DNA of 47,690 bases from an uncultured Prevotella sp. (lineage in GTDB: Bacteria; Bacteroidota; Bacteroidia; Bacteroidales; Bacteroidaceae). The notes beneath the pieces were generated by a model. The model was given only the letters and a program-made list of their open reading frames with translations. It did not search any database and was not told where the DNA came from. Positions within the stretch are counted from its first letter, which is position 1, and the number at the start of each line of letters is the position of its first letter. The position numbers were made by a program, and so were the translations under genes. This document shows positions 1-7,122 of the stretch, piece after piece. The stretch lies in assembly GCA_900322175.1 (NCBI GenBank), contig ONYZ01000038.1, forward strand, positions 1 through 47,690, in the 5' to 3' direction.

Positions 1-2
1 AC

Positions 3-323
3 TGTGAGGAGGCGCAACTATACCTGCAGCGTGACCTGTCGCTCAAAACGCTGGCTCAGGCCTGCCACACTAACCGTACCTACCTGGGCCTCTATTTCGC
101 CTCGCAGGGCATCACCTATTATATATATATTAATAAGCTGCGCATAGACCACTTCCAGTCGCTCTACCGCGAAGCCATGAAAGAGGAAAGCACCACCTTC
201 ACCCTGCAGCAGTTGTCAAAAGACAGCGGCTTCTTAAGCTACAACACTTTCTCACGTGCTTTCGTCTCATGCACTGGCATCAGCGTCAGCAAGTGGCAGG
301 AACAGGTAAACCTGGAAGGTTAG
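3..323 (+). CDS. AraC-family DNA-binding regulator, C-terminal end only (5' end outside window)
   Basis: The frame is open from base 3 to a TAG at 321-323 and gives about 106 residues. These form a double helix-turn-helix of the AraC/XylS type. The first HTH is around LSLKTLAQACHTNRTYLG and the second around FTLQQLSKDSGFLSYNTFSRAF, with the usual connecting helix (YINKLRIDHFQSL) between them. The protein should bind DNA and regulate transcription. The sensory part lies upstream of the window, so it could be a stand-alone AraC regulator or the output end of a hybrid two-component protein. It converges on, and overlaps by about 3 bp, the end of the broken BspA-like gene on the other strand. Family assignment is firm; the target is unknown. 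Confidence 0.85.
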   Translation, partial: CEEAQLYLQRDLSLKTLAQACHTNRTYLGLYFASQGITYYIYINKLRIDHFQSLYREAMKEESTTFTLQQLSKDSGFLSYNTFSRAFVSCTGISVSKWQEQVNLEG

Positions 324-673
324 AAATGAATCGGTGAACGCAACGAGTTTGAAGAAGCCATTCGCCCGATACGATTAACACTTTTAGGAATACTTATATT
401 TCTAATACTGCAACCAGCAAAAGCACTATCGCCAATACTAGTAACTCTTCTAGTAATATTATCATAGGTAACTTCTTCGGGTATATCTACATTCCCATAG
501 TAAGTCTGTCCTTAAATATAATATGTAACCTCTAGTTCCTTATCATCATTTATGATGTTGAAATAAATAGATTTGTCGTAGCCAATTTCGACTCTTATGT
601 CAGCAGCATGTGTTTTTACGCATACCATACCCATAAATACAACAACAAGAATTGTGGTAATCTGTTTTTTCAT
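320..673 (-). pseudogene. Truncated BspA-like leucine-rich-repeat surface protein with in-frame stop
   Basis: Reading from an ATG at 671-673 gives a signal peptide (MKKQITTILVVVFMGMVC, then AADI) followed by the N-terminal cap typical of Prevotella BspA-like proteins (IYFNIINDDKELEVTYYI). A TAA stop follows at 512-514, codon 54. The same frame then continues with the expected LRR_5 sequence (YYGNVDIPEEVTYDN, then VTSIGDSAFAGC and ISIPKSVNRIG), so the stop interrupts a formerly longer gene. Homology fades near base 360 and the frame ends at 320-322. Family members usually have several hundred residues with many repeats, so the gene is both interrupted and truncated. It still has a good promoter at 957-988 and a long structured leader. 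The intact protein would have been an exported, surface-associated LRR protein. Confidence 0.75.
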
Positions 674-714
674 GTTATATTGTTTTTAGTTATTAGGAAT
701 ATAATAGGATAAAA

Positions 715-884
715 AACGTGGACAATTTACTTCGTCTACGTTCTCAGAGGTATTGGGGAAAACCTTGTTATCCTAAACGAGTAAATGCCCACGCCGAACG
801 GCGTGAACTATCTACTTCAGTTCTTGATAACATTCATCCAATTCCCCAATTGTCCGAGAACAAGAATCAAAAGTGGACGTTCTA
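715..884 (-). repeat. Long imperfect palindrome in the leader of the BspA-like gene
   Basis: Left arm 715-759 and right arm about 841-883 are imperfect inverted copies sharing AACGT, TTCTC and ATTGGGGAA blocks. Inside them, TGTTATC (766-772) pairs with GATAACA (826-832). At the centre is a perfect hairpin, CACGCC-GAAC-GGCGTG (790-805). The element lies between the promoter at 957-988 and the ATG at 673, so it would be transcribed as a folded 5' leader. It could be an RNA regulatory structure or a MITE-like repeat. A 61-codon plus-strand frame here is only a by-product of the palindrome. Confidence 0.6.
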
Positions 885-956
885 TCTTATGTCCTTATTA
901 TAATCTTAGCCCATTGGCAAACCGTTTTTAGGGTTCAACATATATTCTTTTGTCTG

Positions 957-988
957 CAAATATAAACATTATAAATGAAGTATCCAAA
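957..988 (-). promoter_or_regulatory. Bacteroidetes-type promoter of the BspA-like pseudogene
   Basis: On the minus strand TTTG (985-988) is followed after 20 bp by TATATTTG (957-964), a full match to the Bacteroidetes -33/-7 consensus. Transcription would start near 950 and leave a leader of roughly 275 nt before the ATG at 673. The rest of 904-1190 holds nothing else I can recognise. Confidence 0.65.
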
Positions 989-1195
989 TGTTTTGGCGGA
1001 AATAATACTATTTTTATTAAATTTGGAAAAGGAGAATATAAACGATAGAGAAGCGAGGGACAGTCATCATTTTCAATATTTGTGTAGTTTTGAGATGTAA
1101 ATATGCATATTTTCTAGAGAATTAATAAATTATTCTCGAAAAACTTGAAATTGACATGATTTGTAGACAAAATTTAAATCGAAATTCTTAAAACA

Positions 1196-1688
1196 GCCTA
1201 CATGCCTACATGATTTTTGCATAAGTCGCTATATTTCAGCTGCTTGCAAATTTATAAGCCTACATAAAGCCTACACAAAGCCTACATGGAGCCTACATGA
1301 TTTTGTGTTTATAAGGGAGCTGAGCGATTGTTTTTCCTTGGATAATATACTTTGTCATTAATGCAAGTAGAAAAATTCTCTAGAGAATTTTGTTGCTTGC
1401 TAACTAGTTAGCGAACTTTAGTACGTTACTTAGCCGAAAATTCTCTAGAGAATTTCACAACACTCCTTAATACTAATCATTACAACCATTACAAAAAGTA
1501 ACTTTTCGCACGGCAAGGAGTAGCTTTTTGTGCCTCAATAAGTTACTCGTTGGATGCCAAAAAGCTACTTTTTGTGTAGGAAGTATGTAGGCTCCATGTA
1601 GGCTTTGTGTAGGCTTTATGTAGGCTTGAAAACACCAAAATGCCAGTGTTTATGCGGGTTTTGAGCGATTTTATGTAGGCATGTAGGC
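1196..1688. repeat. Mirror-image array of GCCTACAT repeats
   Basis: The left half holds a 16-bp block (1196-1211, GCCTACAT twice) and a 43-bp block (1256-1298, four CCTACAT/CCTACAC words). The right half, 1585-1627 and 1673-1688, carries exact reverse complements of both blocks in mirrored order. The spacers between the small and large blocks are 44 and 45 bp and only weakly alike. The 286 bp between the halves contains further palindromes. No coding frame explains the region, which lies between the 3' ends of convergent genes. Confidence 0.9.
1372..1576. repeat. Palindromes inside the mirror array
   Basis: ATTCTCTAGAGAAT palindromes sit at 1372-1391 and 1438-1455; a degenerate relative lies near 1112-1142. 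GCTAACTAGTTAGC (1399-1412) is a perfect 14-bp palindrome. AAAAAGTAACTTTT near 1494-1507 and CAAAAAGCTACTTTTTG near 1559-1575 are nearly self-complementary and related to each other. No gene is visible here. Confidence 0.75.
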
Positions 1689-1718
1689 TTGTACCAAACT
1701 TTTTCTTCGAAAAAATTG

Positions 1719-3560
1719 CTATTCAGCCCTCTTTTTTAGCACAATTTTCTGATTGTAAGCGCTGTTGATGGAGCGGATGAAATCGACAAATTGGGCGTAT
1801 TGCGATTTTGGGAATGTGCCTGACTTCATAAGCAATCGATTTTTGACGTGGATTGTATTGCCATCAGTCTGAATACTGAATGAGAACGATGCGAAAGGCT
1901 GTTCGATGCTAACACCCTTGGGACAGGCTTCGATTGCGTAGCCTTCAGGGATAGTGATGGTGATGTCGTCTGTGTTGAGATAGCCCATATCGCGCCAGAT
2001 ATCCTCTTTGCGCTCTGAACTGGTGTTTGGCACAGTATAGCCTCGATGCAAAGGGCAGATTGGTACAAACAGTCGCTGACCAGTCTGGTTGGCATACTTC
2101 TGACTCTTGATTTCAGCATCGAGGGTAATCTTTGCTCCTGATTCATTGATGTCAACCTTGCCGATTTCGGCTTGAGGTGCATGTACTATCTTCTGAAGAT
2201 ACTTCTGACGGTCCTTATCATCGGCCTTTAATAGTGGGATATAGCTCTCGTACTGATGGTTTAGGACTGACTGCGAAATCTTGAGATTGGCAGCCCCTTG
2301 CTCAGACAGATTGATGTTGATAGTGCTATGCATCAGATTGGTGCTATCGGCATATACTGGCAGTCGAACCAATCGCCCTCCGGCCTCGCTTACTTCGATA
2401 GCATCATGACCAGCAATATCCTCGTGGACATATCCCATAGGTAGCTGTGGATTTGTACACTCCAGCCATAATGTATCGTTCTTTAAGGGAACCTGAAGTA
2501 TTACATGGTTCATCTGACCAACGCTGGCATAGTCTTTCTGTAGTCGACGATTGATGGTGCTGATGGTGGTATAGTTTGAGGTTATACCTATTTCCTTAAG
2601 CATGGCTCGCATATAGTTTGACAAGCCCTTACAGTCGCCAAAACCACTCTTGCTAACGCTGGCAGCTGGCGCAGGTTGCTGTCCACCTATGCCCAGTAGA
2701 ACAGCCACGTAGCGGGTAGACTTTTCCAACCTCTTGTAGATAGCTTCAACCTTTTCGCGATCAGTCTTCAAGCCATCTGTCAGTTGGTGTAGCTCCTGTC
2801 GTTCGGCATCAGTCAGTTGGTCGCGATCCTTTATCAGACTATACTCCCACTTGCCGTAATCGGCCCAAGATTTCAGACTGCCTTTTGTGCCATAATACAC
2901 AAAGTCGGTAGGAGCAAACCAAGCATACAGAAACTTTTCGCGAAGCGGACGAGAATATGGTTCCTGTTTCATAGCTGGCAGGCTGTCGACCTGAAGCGTG
3001 AATACCTGAGTATCCTTGTCGCCATCTGTGATGTTCACCTTATTATTAATATTCTGTAGGGCATATCGTATCTTCATACTATTGGGAACCTTCAGACTGT
3101 AGGTAGCTTTCTTTACGCTTACATCATAGTCGGACTGGGGACAGAAACTGGGGAATTCTATCACATTATCACGACTATCGATGGTCCACTCGTAAGTGAT
3201 GGTGACGGGGTAGAATGGCGGAGTGTAGTCGAGATACATCTTATAGTCGTCTACAGCCAGATAGGTGGAATACTCCGTCTTTTTGAGTTCGCTCTCCTTA
3301 AACTTGTGGATGATGCGCCCTGAGGCATCAGCAACCTGACCTTTGAAACAGGTAAGTTTGTCGTGCTTGCTGCACGACCAAACAAACATAGCCATCGAAG
3401 CCCCATGCTCGTTGTGTATAGTTGTAACTCCCTTGTAGTGCTTTATAGCGTGGTCAGGACCATCACAGATAACTTCAGTCGACTCTTCGACAGTAGCCTT
3501 CTGGGCACTGGCCGTATACGAACAGAATAGGGCGGCCAACAACAGGATTACCTTTTTCAT
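1719..3560 (-). CDS. Exported DUF3857/transglutaminase-like protein with intact catalytic Cys
   Basis: A start at 3560 (MKKVILLLAALFCSYTASAQ) gives a clean signal peptide and a 613-residue periplasmic or surface protein. An in-frame ATG 12 codons upstream lies inside the preceding gene and is less likely. The N-terminal third matches the DUF3857 beta domain, the centre is a transglutaminase core, and the rest resembles a DUF3858-type tail. Transglutaminase-fold residues are visible as GDCKG (Cys310) and NH (His352); the third position is Glu367 in WLECT where Asp is usual. It may cleave or cross-link peptides, but no substrate is known. Its ATG overlaps the TGA of the upstream DUF3857 gene (ATGA), implying translational coupling. 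Confidence 0.8.
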   Translation of the reverse strand: MKKVILLLAALFCSYTASAQKATVEESTEVICDGPDHAIKHYKGVTTIHNEHGASMAMFVWSCSKHDKLTCFKGQVADASGRIIHKFKESELKKTEYSTYLAVDDYKMYLDYTPPFYPVTITYEWTIDSRDNVIEFPSFCPQSDYDVSVKKATYSLKVPNSMKIRYALQNINNKVNITDGDKDTQVFTLQVDSLPAMKQEPYSRPLREKFLYAWFAPTDFVYYGTKGSLKSWADYGKWEYSLIKDRDQLTDAERQELHQLTDGLKTDREKVEAIYKRLEKSTRYVAVLLGIGGQQPAPAASVSKSGFGDCKGLSNYMRAMLKEIGITSNYTTISTINRRLQKDYASVGQMNHVILQVPLKNDTLWLECTNPQLPMGYVHEDIAGHDAIEVSEAGGRLVRLPVYADSTNLMHSTININLSEQGAANLKISQSVLNHQYESYIPLLKADDKDRQKYLQKIVHAPQAEIGKVDINESGAKITLDAEIKSQKYANQTGQRLFVPICPLHRGYTVPNTSSERKEDIWRDMGYLNTDDITITIPEGYAIEACPKGVSIEQPFASFSFSIQTDGNTIHVKNRLLMKSGTFPKSQYAQFVDFIRSINSAYNQKIVLKKRAE

Positions 3561-5536
3561 TCTGCCTTCTTTATAGTGATGATATTCTTGTTGCACTCAG
3601 TAAGGCGATCGAACAGTGCCTTAAGATCCTGATAATCTGTCTGGGTATAGAATGTCTTGCTGAGATTGAACTTGAGCTGAGTGTTCAGCTGATTCTCGCT
3701 TATAGTACTACCTATACGTACGGTGATGCCATCTAACTTAAGCATTATCGGTTTTGGCATCTCTTCTACGGCATATCCCTTAGGCAGCGAAATCACAGAG
3801 TTGATGGTTACTGATTGCTTGTAGGGAAACTCTACAGGAAGAGTGCGCTCTGCGGCAGTAAATGGAGCCTCCTTGAATGGAATCATAACCAGCGGATTGA
3901 GATAAATGATATCGCCAGCGGCATCACACTGCTTGGTAAATGTGATCTGTTCGTCCATCGTTGGCGAGAAGTCTGTGCGACCAGTCATATTATACTCCTG
4001 GATTTCTATATCATCCTCTTCCTGAAACTTGTGTATCTGTTCAACGCTGTCCTTAGCCAGTCGCCAGGTGCGACGCAGTGTTGCTGCAGCCTCTTCATAG
4101 AGTCGGCTGGTCTTTTTGCCCATCAGCAGTCCGTTGGTATCCAGTTGCGACAAGATAGAAATCATCTCTCTGCCTTGAGCAGGAGCCTGCAGATCTACCC
4201 ATTCGCCAGGTGCATCCTTCTTTACCAATCGGGCACGGTTGACAAGCAGTTTTGCAGGCAATGCATTCAGATATCCATCCTCGGCTGAACTATCGAAGAA
4301 TGTCATTGTAGCTCCGTCGATATATATACCAACAACAAATGTATTAAGGTACTTCATACTGGCGTGCGTAAGGGGAAGATTGCCCAGGTTGCGTGTACGC
4401 AAAACTACAGGTACAGCATCAATATCTGCATCATGTAGCATATTGATCAGGAGGAAGTTGATGTCGGCATTGGTACCTGTACCATCTTTCAGTATCTTAG
4501 AAGCCGACTGACCCCAGAATGCGTAATCGCCATTCCAGCGCACTTTGCTCTTCAACAGATTCCATACTGCAGCAAAACGTTCCTTCTTATCAGCAATACC
4601 AGGTATGCCGGCTGCTACAATATCTGCCTTGAGTGGACTGCTTTTCTTCAATCGTCCACCAAACTCATCATCCTCCAACAATTGCTTATCTATATCGTCC
4701 CAAGAGGTGGTGTAGTCCTTGTATACAGCTCCTGGGATATATATACCAGCAAGTTCGGCTGTTACCTTGTTACTATAGTATTCTGGGCACCACAGATAGT
4801 TATCGCCCTTGATGGCAGGCAGTTTGCGGGCAATGAAAGTCCTGACATTCGAAGTGATAATTTCTGAATCACCGTTAAAATACAGTGTCATAGGGGTTTC
4901 AGTTGTCTTATTCTCCGTAGGATGACTTCCTGTTTCTTCGATATTGAATTTGAACCATTCTGGGATAGACAACTCGTAGCTGGTGTATAGCACAGGGATG
5001 TCGTACTGAGCGTACCAGTCACGTATATTATAGAAGTAGTCGCTCTCGATGCGATACTCGTATTCGATTACAGTACCCACCTTGACTTGTGGCACACTGA
5101 ACTTAAGCTGTTTCTGGTATTTATCCAGTCGCTCTTCGTTCACCATCGAGCGCTCCAATTTGGTCTTGACCAGTTTGCCGTTCTCCATATTATAGGCAAC
5201 GGCCTTCAATCCTGTCACAATCTCTCTTCTTGTTGAATTTGATACGTTGTTTTGGAAAATAATGCTCTTGTCGGCCACGCGCTTGCCCTCTGGTTTCAGC
5301 ACTTTCAGTCGTGTTTTGTGAACATAATACACCTTGAAATCACCATCGGTAAATCCATAGAAAACATCTAACTTATTGAACAGTACAACGGCGTCAGCAT
5401 CCTTGTCGTCAGGATATTCTGTCATTGTGAGTTCTTGCTCTGTGGGTTTACCCCATTTCATGTTTGGTTCAATGTTCTGGGCACATACTGTTTGCGCAAG
5501 CACCATGATGAGTGCAAGAAAAAGATTTCTTCTCAT
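3557..5536 (-). CDS. Exported DUF3857/transglutaminase-fold protein lacking the catalytic Cys
   Basis: The 659-residue product begins with a signal peptide (MRRNLFLALIMVLAQTVCAQ). It has the same order of domains as the next gene: N-terminal DUF3857, central transglutaminase fold, and C-terminal beta domain. In the transglutaminase core the GxCxD motif reads GTNADIN, so the nucleophilic Cys position appears to be Asn356. This copy is therefore probably a non-catalytic, binding or structural partner. It is first in a two-gene operon with its own promoter at 5587-5618 and is coupled to the Cys-containing paralogue by a 4-bp overlap. Pairs of such genes are common in Bacteroidetes; their role is not established. 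Confidence 0.8.
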   Translation of the reverse strand: MRRNLFLALIMVLAQTVCAQNIEPNMKWGKPTEQELTMTEYPDDKDADAVVLFNKLDVFYGFTDGDFKVYYVHKTRLKVLKPEGKRVADKSIIFQNNVSNSTRREIVTGLKAVAYNMENGKLVKTKLERSMVNEERLDKYQKQLKFSVPQVKVGTVIEYEYRIESDYFYNIRDWYAQYDIPVLYTSYELSIPEWFKFNIEETGSHPTENKTTETPMTLYFNGDSEIITSNVRTFIARKLPAIKGDNYLWCPEYYSNKVTAELAGIYIPGAVYKDYTTSWDDIDKQLLEDDEFGGRLKKSSPLKADIVAAGIPGIADKKERFAAVWNLLKSKVRWNGDYAFWGQSASKILKDGTGTNADINFLLINMLHDADIDAVPVVLRTRNLGNLPLTHASMKYLNTFVVGIYIDGATMTFFDSSAEDGYLNALPAKLLVNRARLVKKDAPGEWVDLQAPAQGREMISILSQLDTNGLLMGKKTSRLYEEAAATLRRTWRLAKDSVEQIHKFQEEDDIEIQEYNMTGRTDFSPTMDEQITFTKQCDAAGDIIYLNPLVMIPFKEAPFTAAERTLPVEFPYKQSVTINSVISLPKGYAVEEMPKPIMLKLDGITVRIGSTISENQLNTQLKFNLSKTFYTQTDYQDLKALFDRLTECNKNIITIKKAE

Positions 5537-5586
5537 ACAATTATAAGTTTCTTCAAATAGGTTGTAAGTTTGTTAAAATATTGGTG

Positions 5587-5618
5587 CAAAGGTAAAATCA
5601 AAAACTGATTTTACCAAA
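5587..5618 (-). promoter_or_regulatory. Promoter of the DUF3857 pair with an embedded inverted repeat
   Basis: TTTG (5615-5618), 20 bp, then TACCTTTG (5587-5594) on the minus strand matches the Bacteroidetes promoter. A perfect inverted repeat, GGTAAAATCA (5591-5600) and TGATTTTACC (5606-5615), exactly fills the space between and overlaps both core elements. This looks like an operator. No terminator is visible between the upstream GH28 gene and this promoter, so some read-through is possible. Confidence 0.7.
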
Positions 5619-5647
5619 TATTTATTGCATTTATTTTCAAAAAACTG

Positions 5648-7042
5648 TTATTTCTCCATTTTCAAGCCCACAACGTCCTCCTCGACTATGGCTGGACGGA
5701 AATCATCGGCCTCCAGGGATAGTTTTACGTTCTTTAGGGTGATGTTGCGGATGTGGCGGAGGTATAGGCCCCATGATGGTAGTTCGCCAAACATGGTGAA
5801 CTCTGGATATTTGTCGATTTGTTCTGGTACATCGCCCTTGCGCCAAAGGGGCACGTAGGCCATGCCTTTAGTGGCGCGACCAGGATAGGTGATGTTGATG
5901 TTTTCGAGGTAGATATTCTCGATAGGGTTATCAGGAATGCCACAGATAGGAGCAGGATGTACGTTGTGGAAATAATCCACCTCTGGGCCACGAAGGTCGT
6001 AGTTGATGTCAGGACGTTCAAATGGTATCTGTGCCGTAAGGTTGGTGATGCGGACGTTCTTGATAGCACCCTTCCTGTTGCCAGAACGCTGGCCCAAACG
6101 GATAAAGAGCGCATTACCAGTATTCTTGGCGATGATGTCATCGGCAGATACGTCTTCGATGATAGCACCATCTACACTCTCGATAGCAAGGGCCGAGCGG
6201 AAGGTATCAAACACGCGTATGCCACTGATGCTGATATTGCGAAATCCGCCATACGAAGCTGTACCAAACTTAATGGCTGAGGCACTGCTACGAATCTCGC
6301 AATTGCGGATATTGATGTCCTCATTGCAGCTTCCTGGATTGTATGATTTCAAGCAGATGCCATCATCGGCACTGTTCACACGGCAATTCTCTATCAGCAC
6401 TTGTTTGCAGTCAGTCAGGTCGATACCATCGTTGTTCCAATAGGCACGATTATAGATATCTAGCCCACTGAGCATCACATCCACGCACTGATGGAATGAC
6501 AATCCCCATCCAGCGCTGTTTCGCAGATGAACACCCTCTATGCGGACATTCTTACAATCTACAAAATTGAAAAGCGTAGGACGAACCAACTCGCTTGGGC
6601 GCTGACGACGCTTATTGTAATTGGGATCGATACGTTCGCCAGTATGGTGAAGACTATCAATGGTCAATGCCAAAGCCAGACCTTGTCCATCGATAGTTCC
6701 CTTGCCTGTAATAGCAATATCAAGTGCATCTTTGGCGATGATAAGCCCCAGTTGCGATTTGTCCTTTCGTTCATCACCAGCCGACTGCTTGGTTTCCACC
6801 TTATTATAATCATAAGGCGATGTGCTGCCAAGTATTATAGCCCCTTCCTCAAGATGCAGTTCCACCCCCGAGCGCAGTATCAGTCCTCCGGTGAGGTAAG
6901 TGCCTTTGTTGAGTGTCAGTCGCCCGCCACCAGCCGTATAGACACTGTCGATGGCATGCTGAAGCTGTTGGGTACAGAGCGTCTGCCCATGCGACCATAA
7001 AGTCATCATGCAGCAAAAGAATAAAGCAGTTACGTGTCGCAT
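5648..7042 (-). CDS. GH28 polygalacturonase-type pectinase
   Basis: A start at 7042 (MRHVTALFFCCMMTLWSHGQ) gives a signal peptide and 464 residues. The upstream in-frame ATG at 7093 would place non-signal sequence in front and is rejected. The body is a right-handed beta-helix with GH28 motifs: SAGWG, NNDGID (Asp205, Asp208) and DDGICLKS (Asp226, Asp227), followed by AIKFGT. These aspartates are the expected catalytic residues of inverting GH28 enzymes. The canonical GHG histidine motif is not obvious, which fits divergent Bacteroidetes GH28 subfamilies. It is last in the minus-strand pectin locus, just after SusD. Likely substrate: homogalacturonan or rhamnogalacturonan fragments in the periplasm or at the surface. 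Confidence 0.85.
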   Translation of the reverse strand: MRHVTALFFCCMMTLWSHGQTLCTQQLQHAIDSVYTAGGGRLTLNKGTYLTGGLILRSGVELHLEEGAIILGSTSPYDYNKVETKQSAGDERKDKSQLGLIIAKDALDIAITGKGTIDGQGLALALTIDSLHHTGERIDPNYNKRRQRPSELVRPTLFNFVDCKNVRIEGVHLRNSAGWGLSFHQCVDVMLSGLDIYNRAYWNNDGIDLTDCKQVLIENCRVNSADDGICLKSYNPGSCNEDINIRNCEIRSSASAIKFGTASYGGFRNISISGIRVFDTFRSALAIESVDGAIIEDVSADDIIAKNTGNALFIRLGQRSGNRKGAIKNVRITNLTAQIPFERPDINYDLRGPEVDYFHNVHPAPICGIPDNPIENIYLENINITYPGRATKGMAYVPLWRKGDVPEQIDKYPEFTMFGELPSWGLYLRHIRNITLKNVKLSLEADDFRPAIVEEDVVGLKMEK

Positions 7043-7122
7043 TGTTCTTATTATTTTTAAGACTGGGCAGCCACCGTGGTGACTGCCCAGCATTTATTAA
7101 TAGGGTTATTATCTATAAAAGA

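Noticed and set aside
718-903. 61-residue plus-strand frame
   Set aside because: It coincides with the imperfect palindrome, has no recognisable family and no promoter in that direction.
1196-1688. Replication origin or plasmid iterons
   Set aside because: Iteron-like words are present, but there is no replication initiator gene nearby and the mirrored layout is unlike typical tandem iterons.
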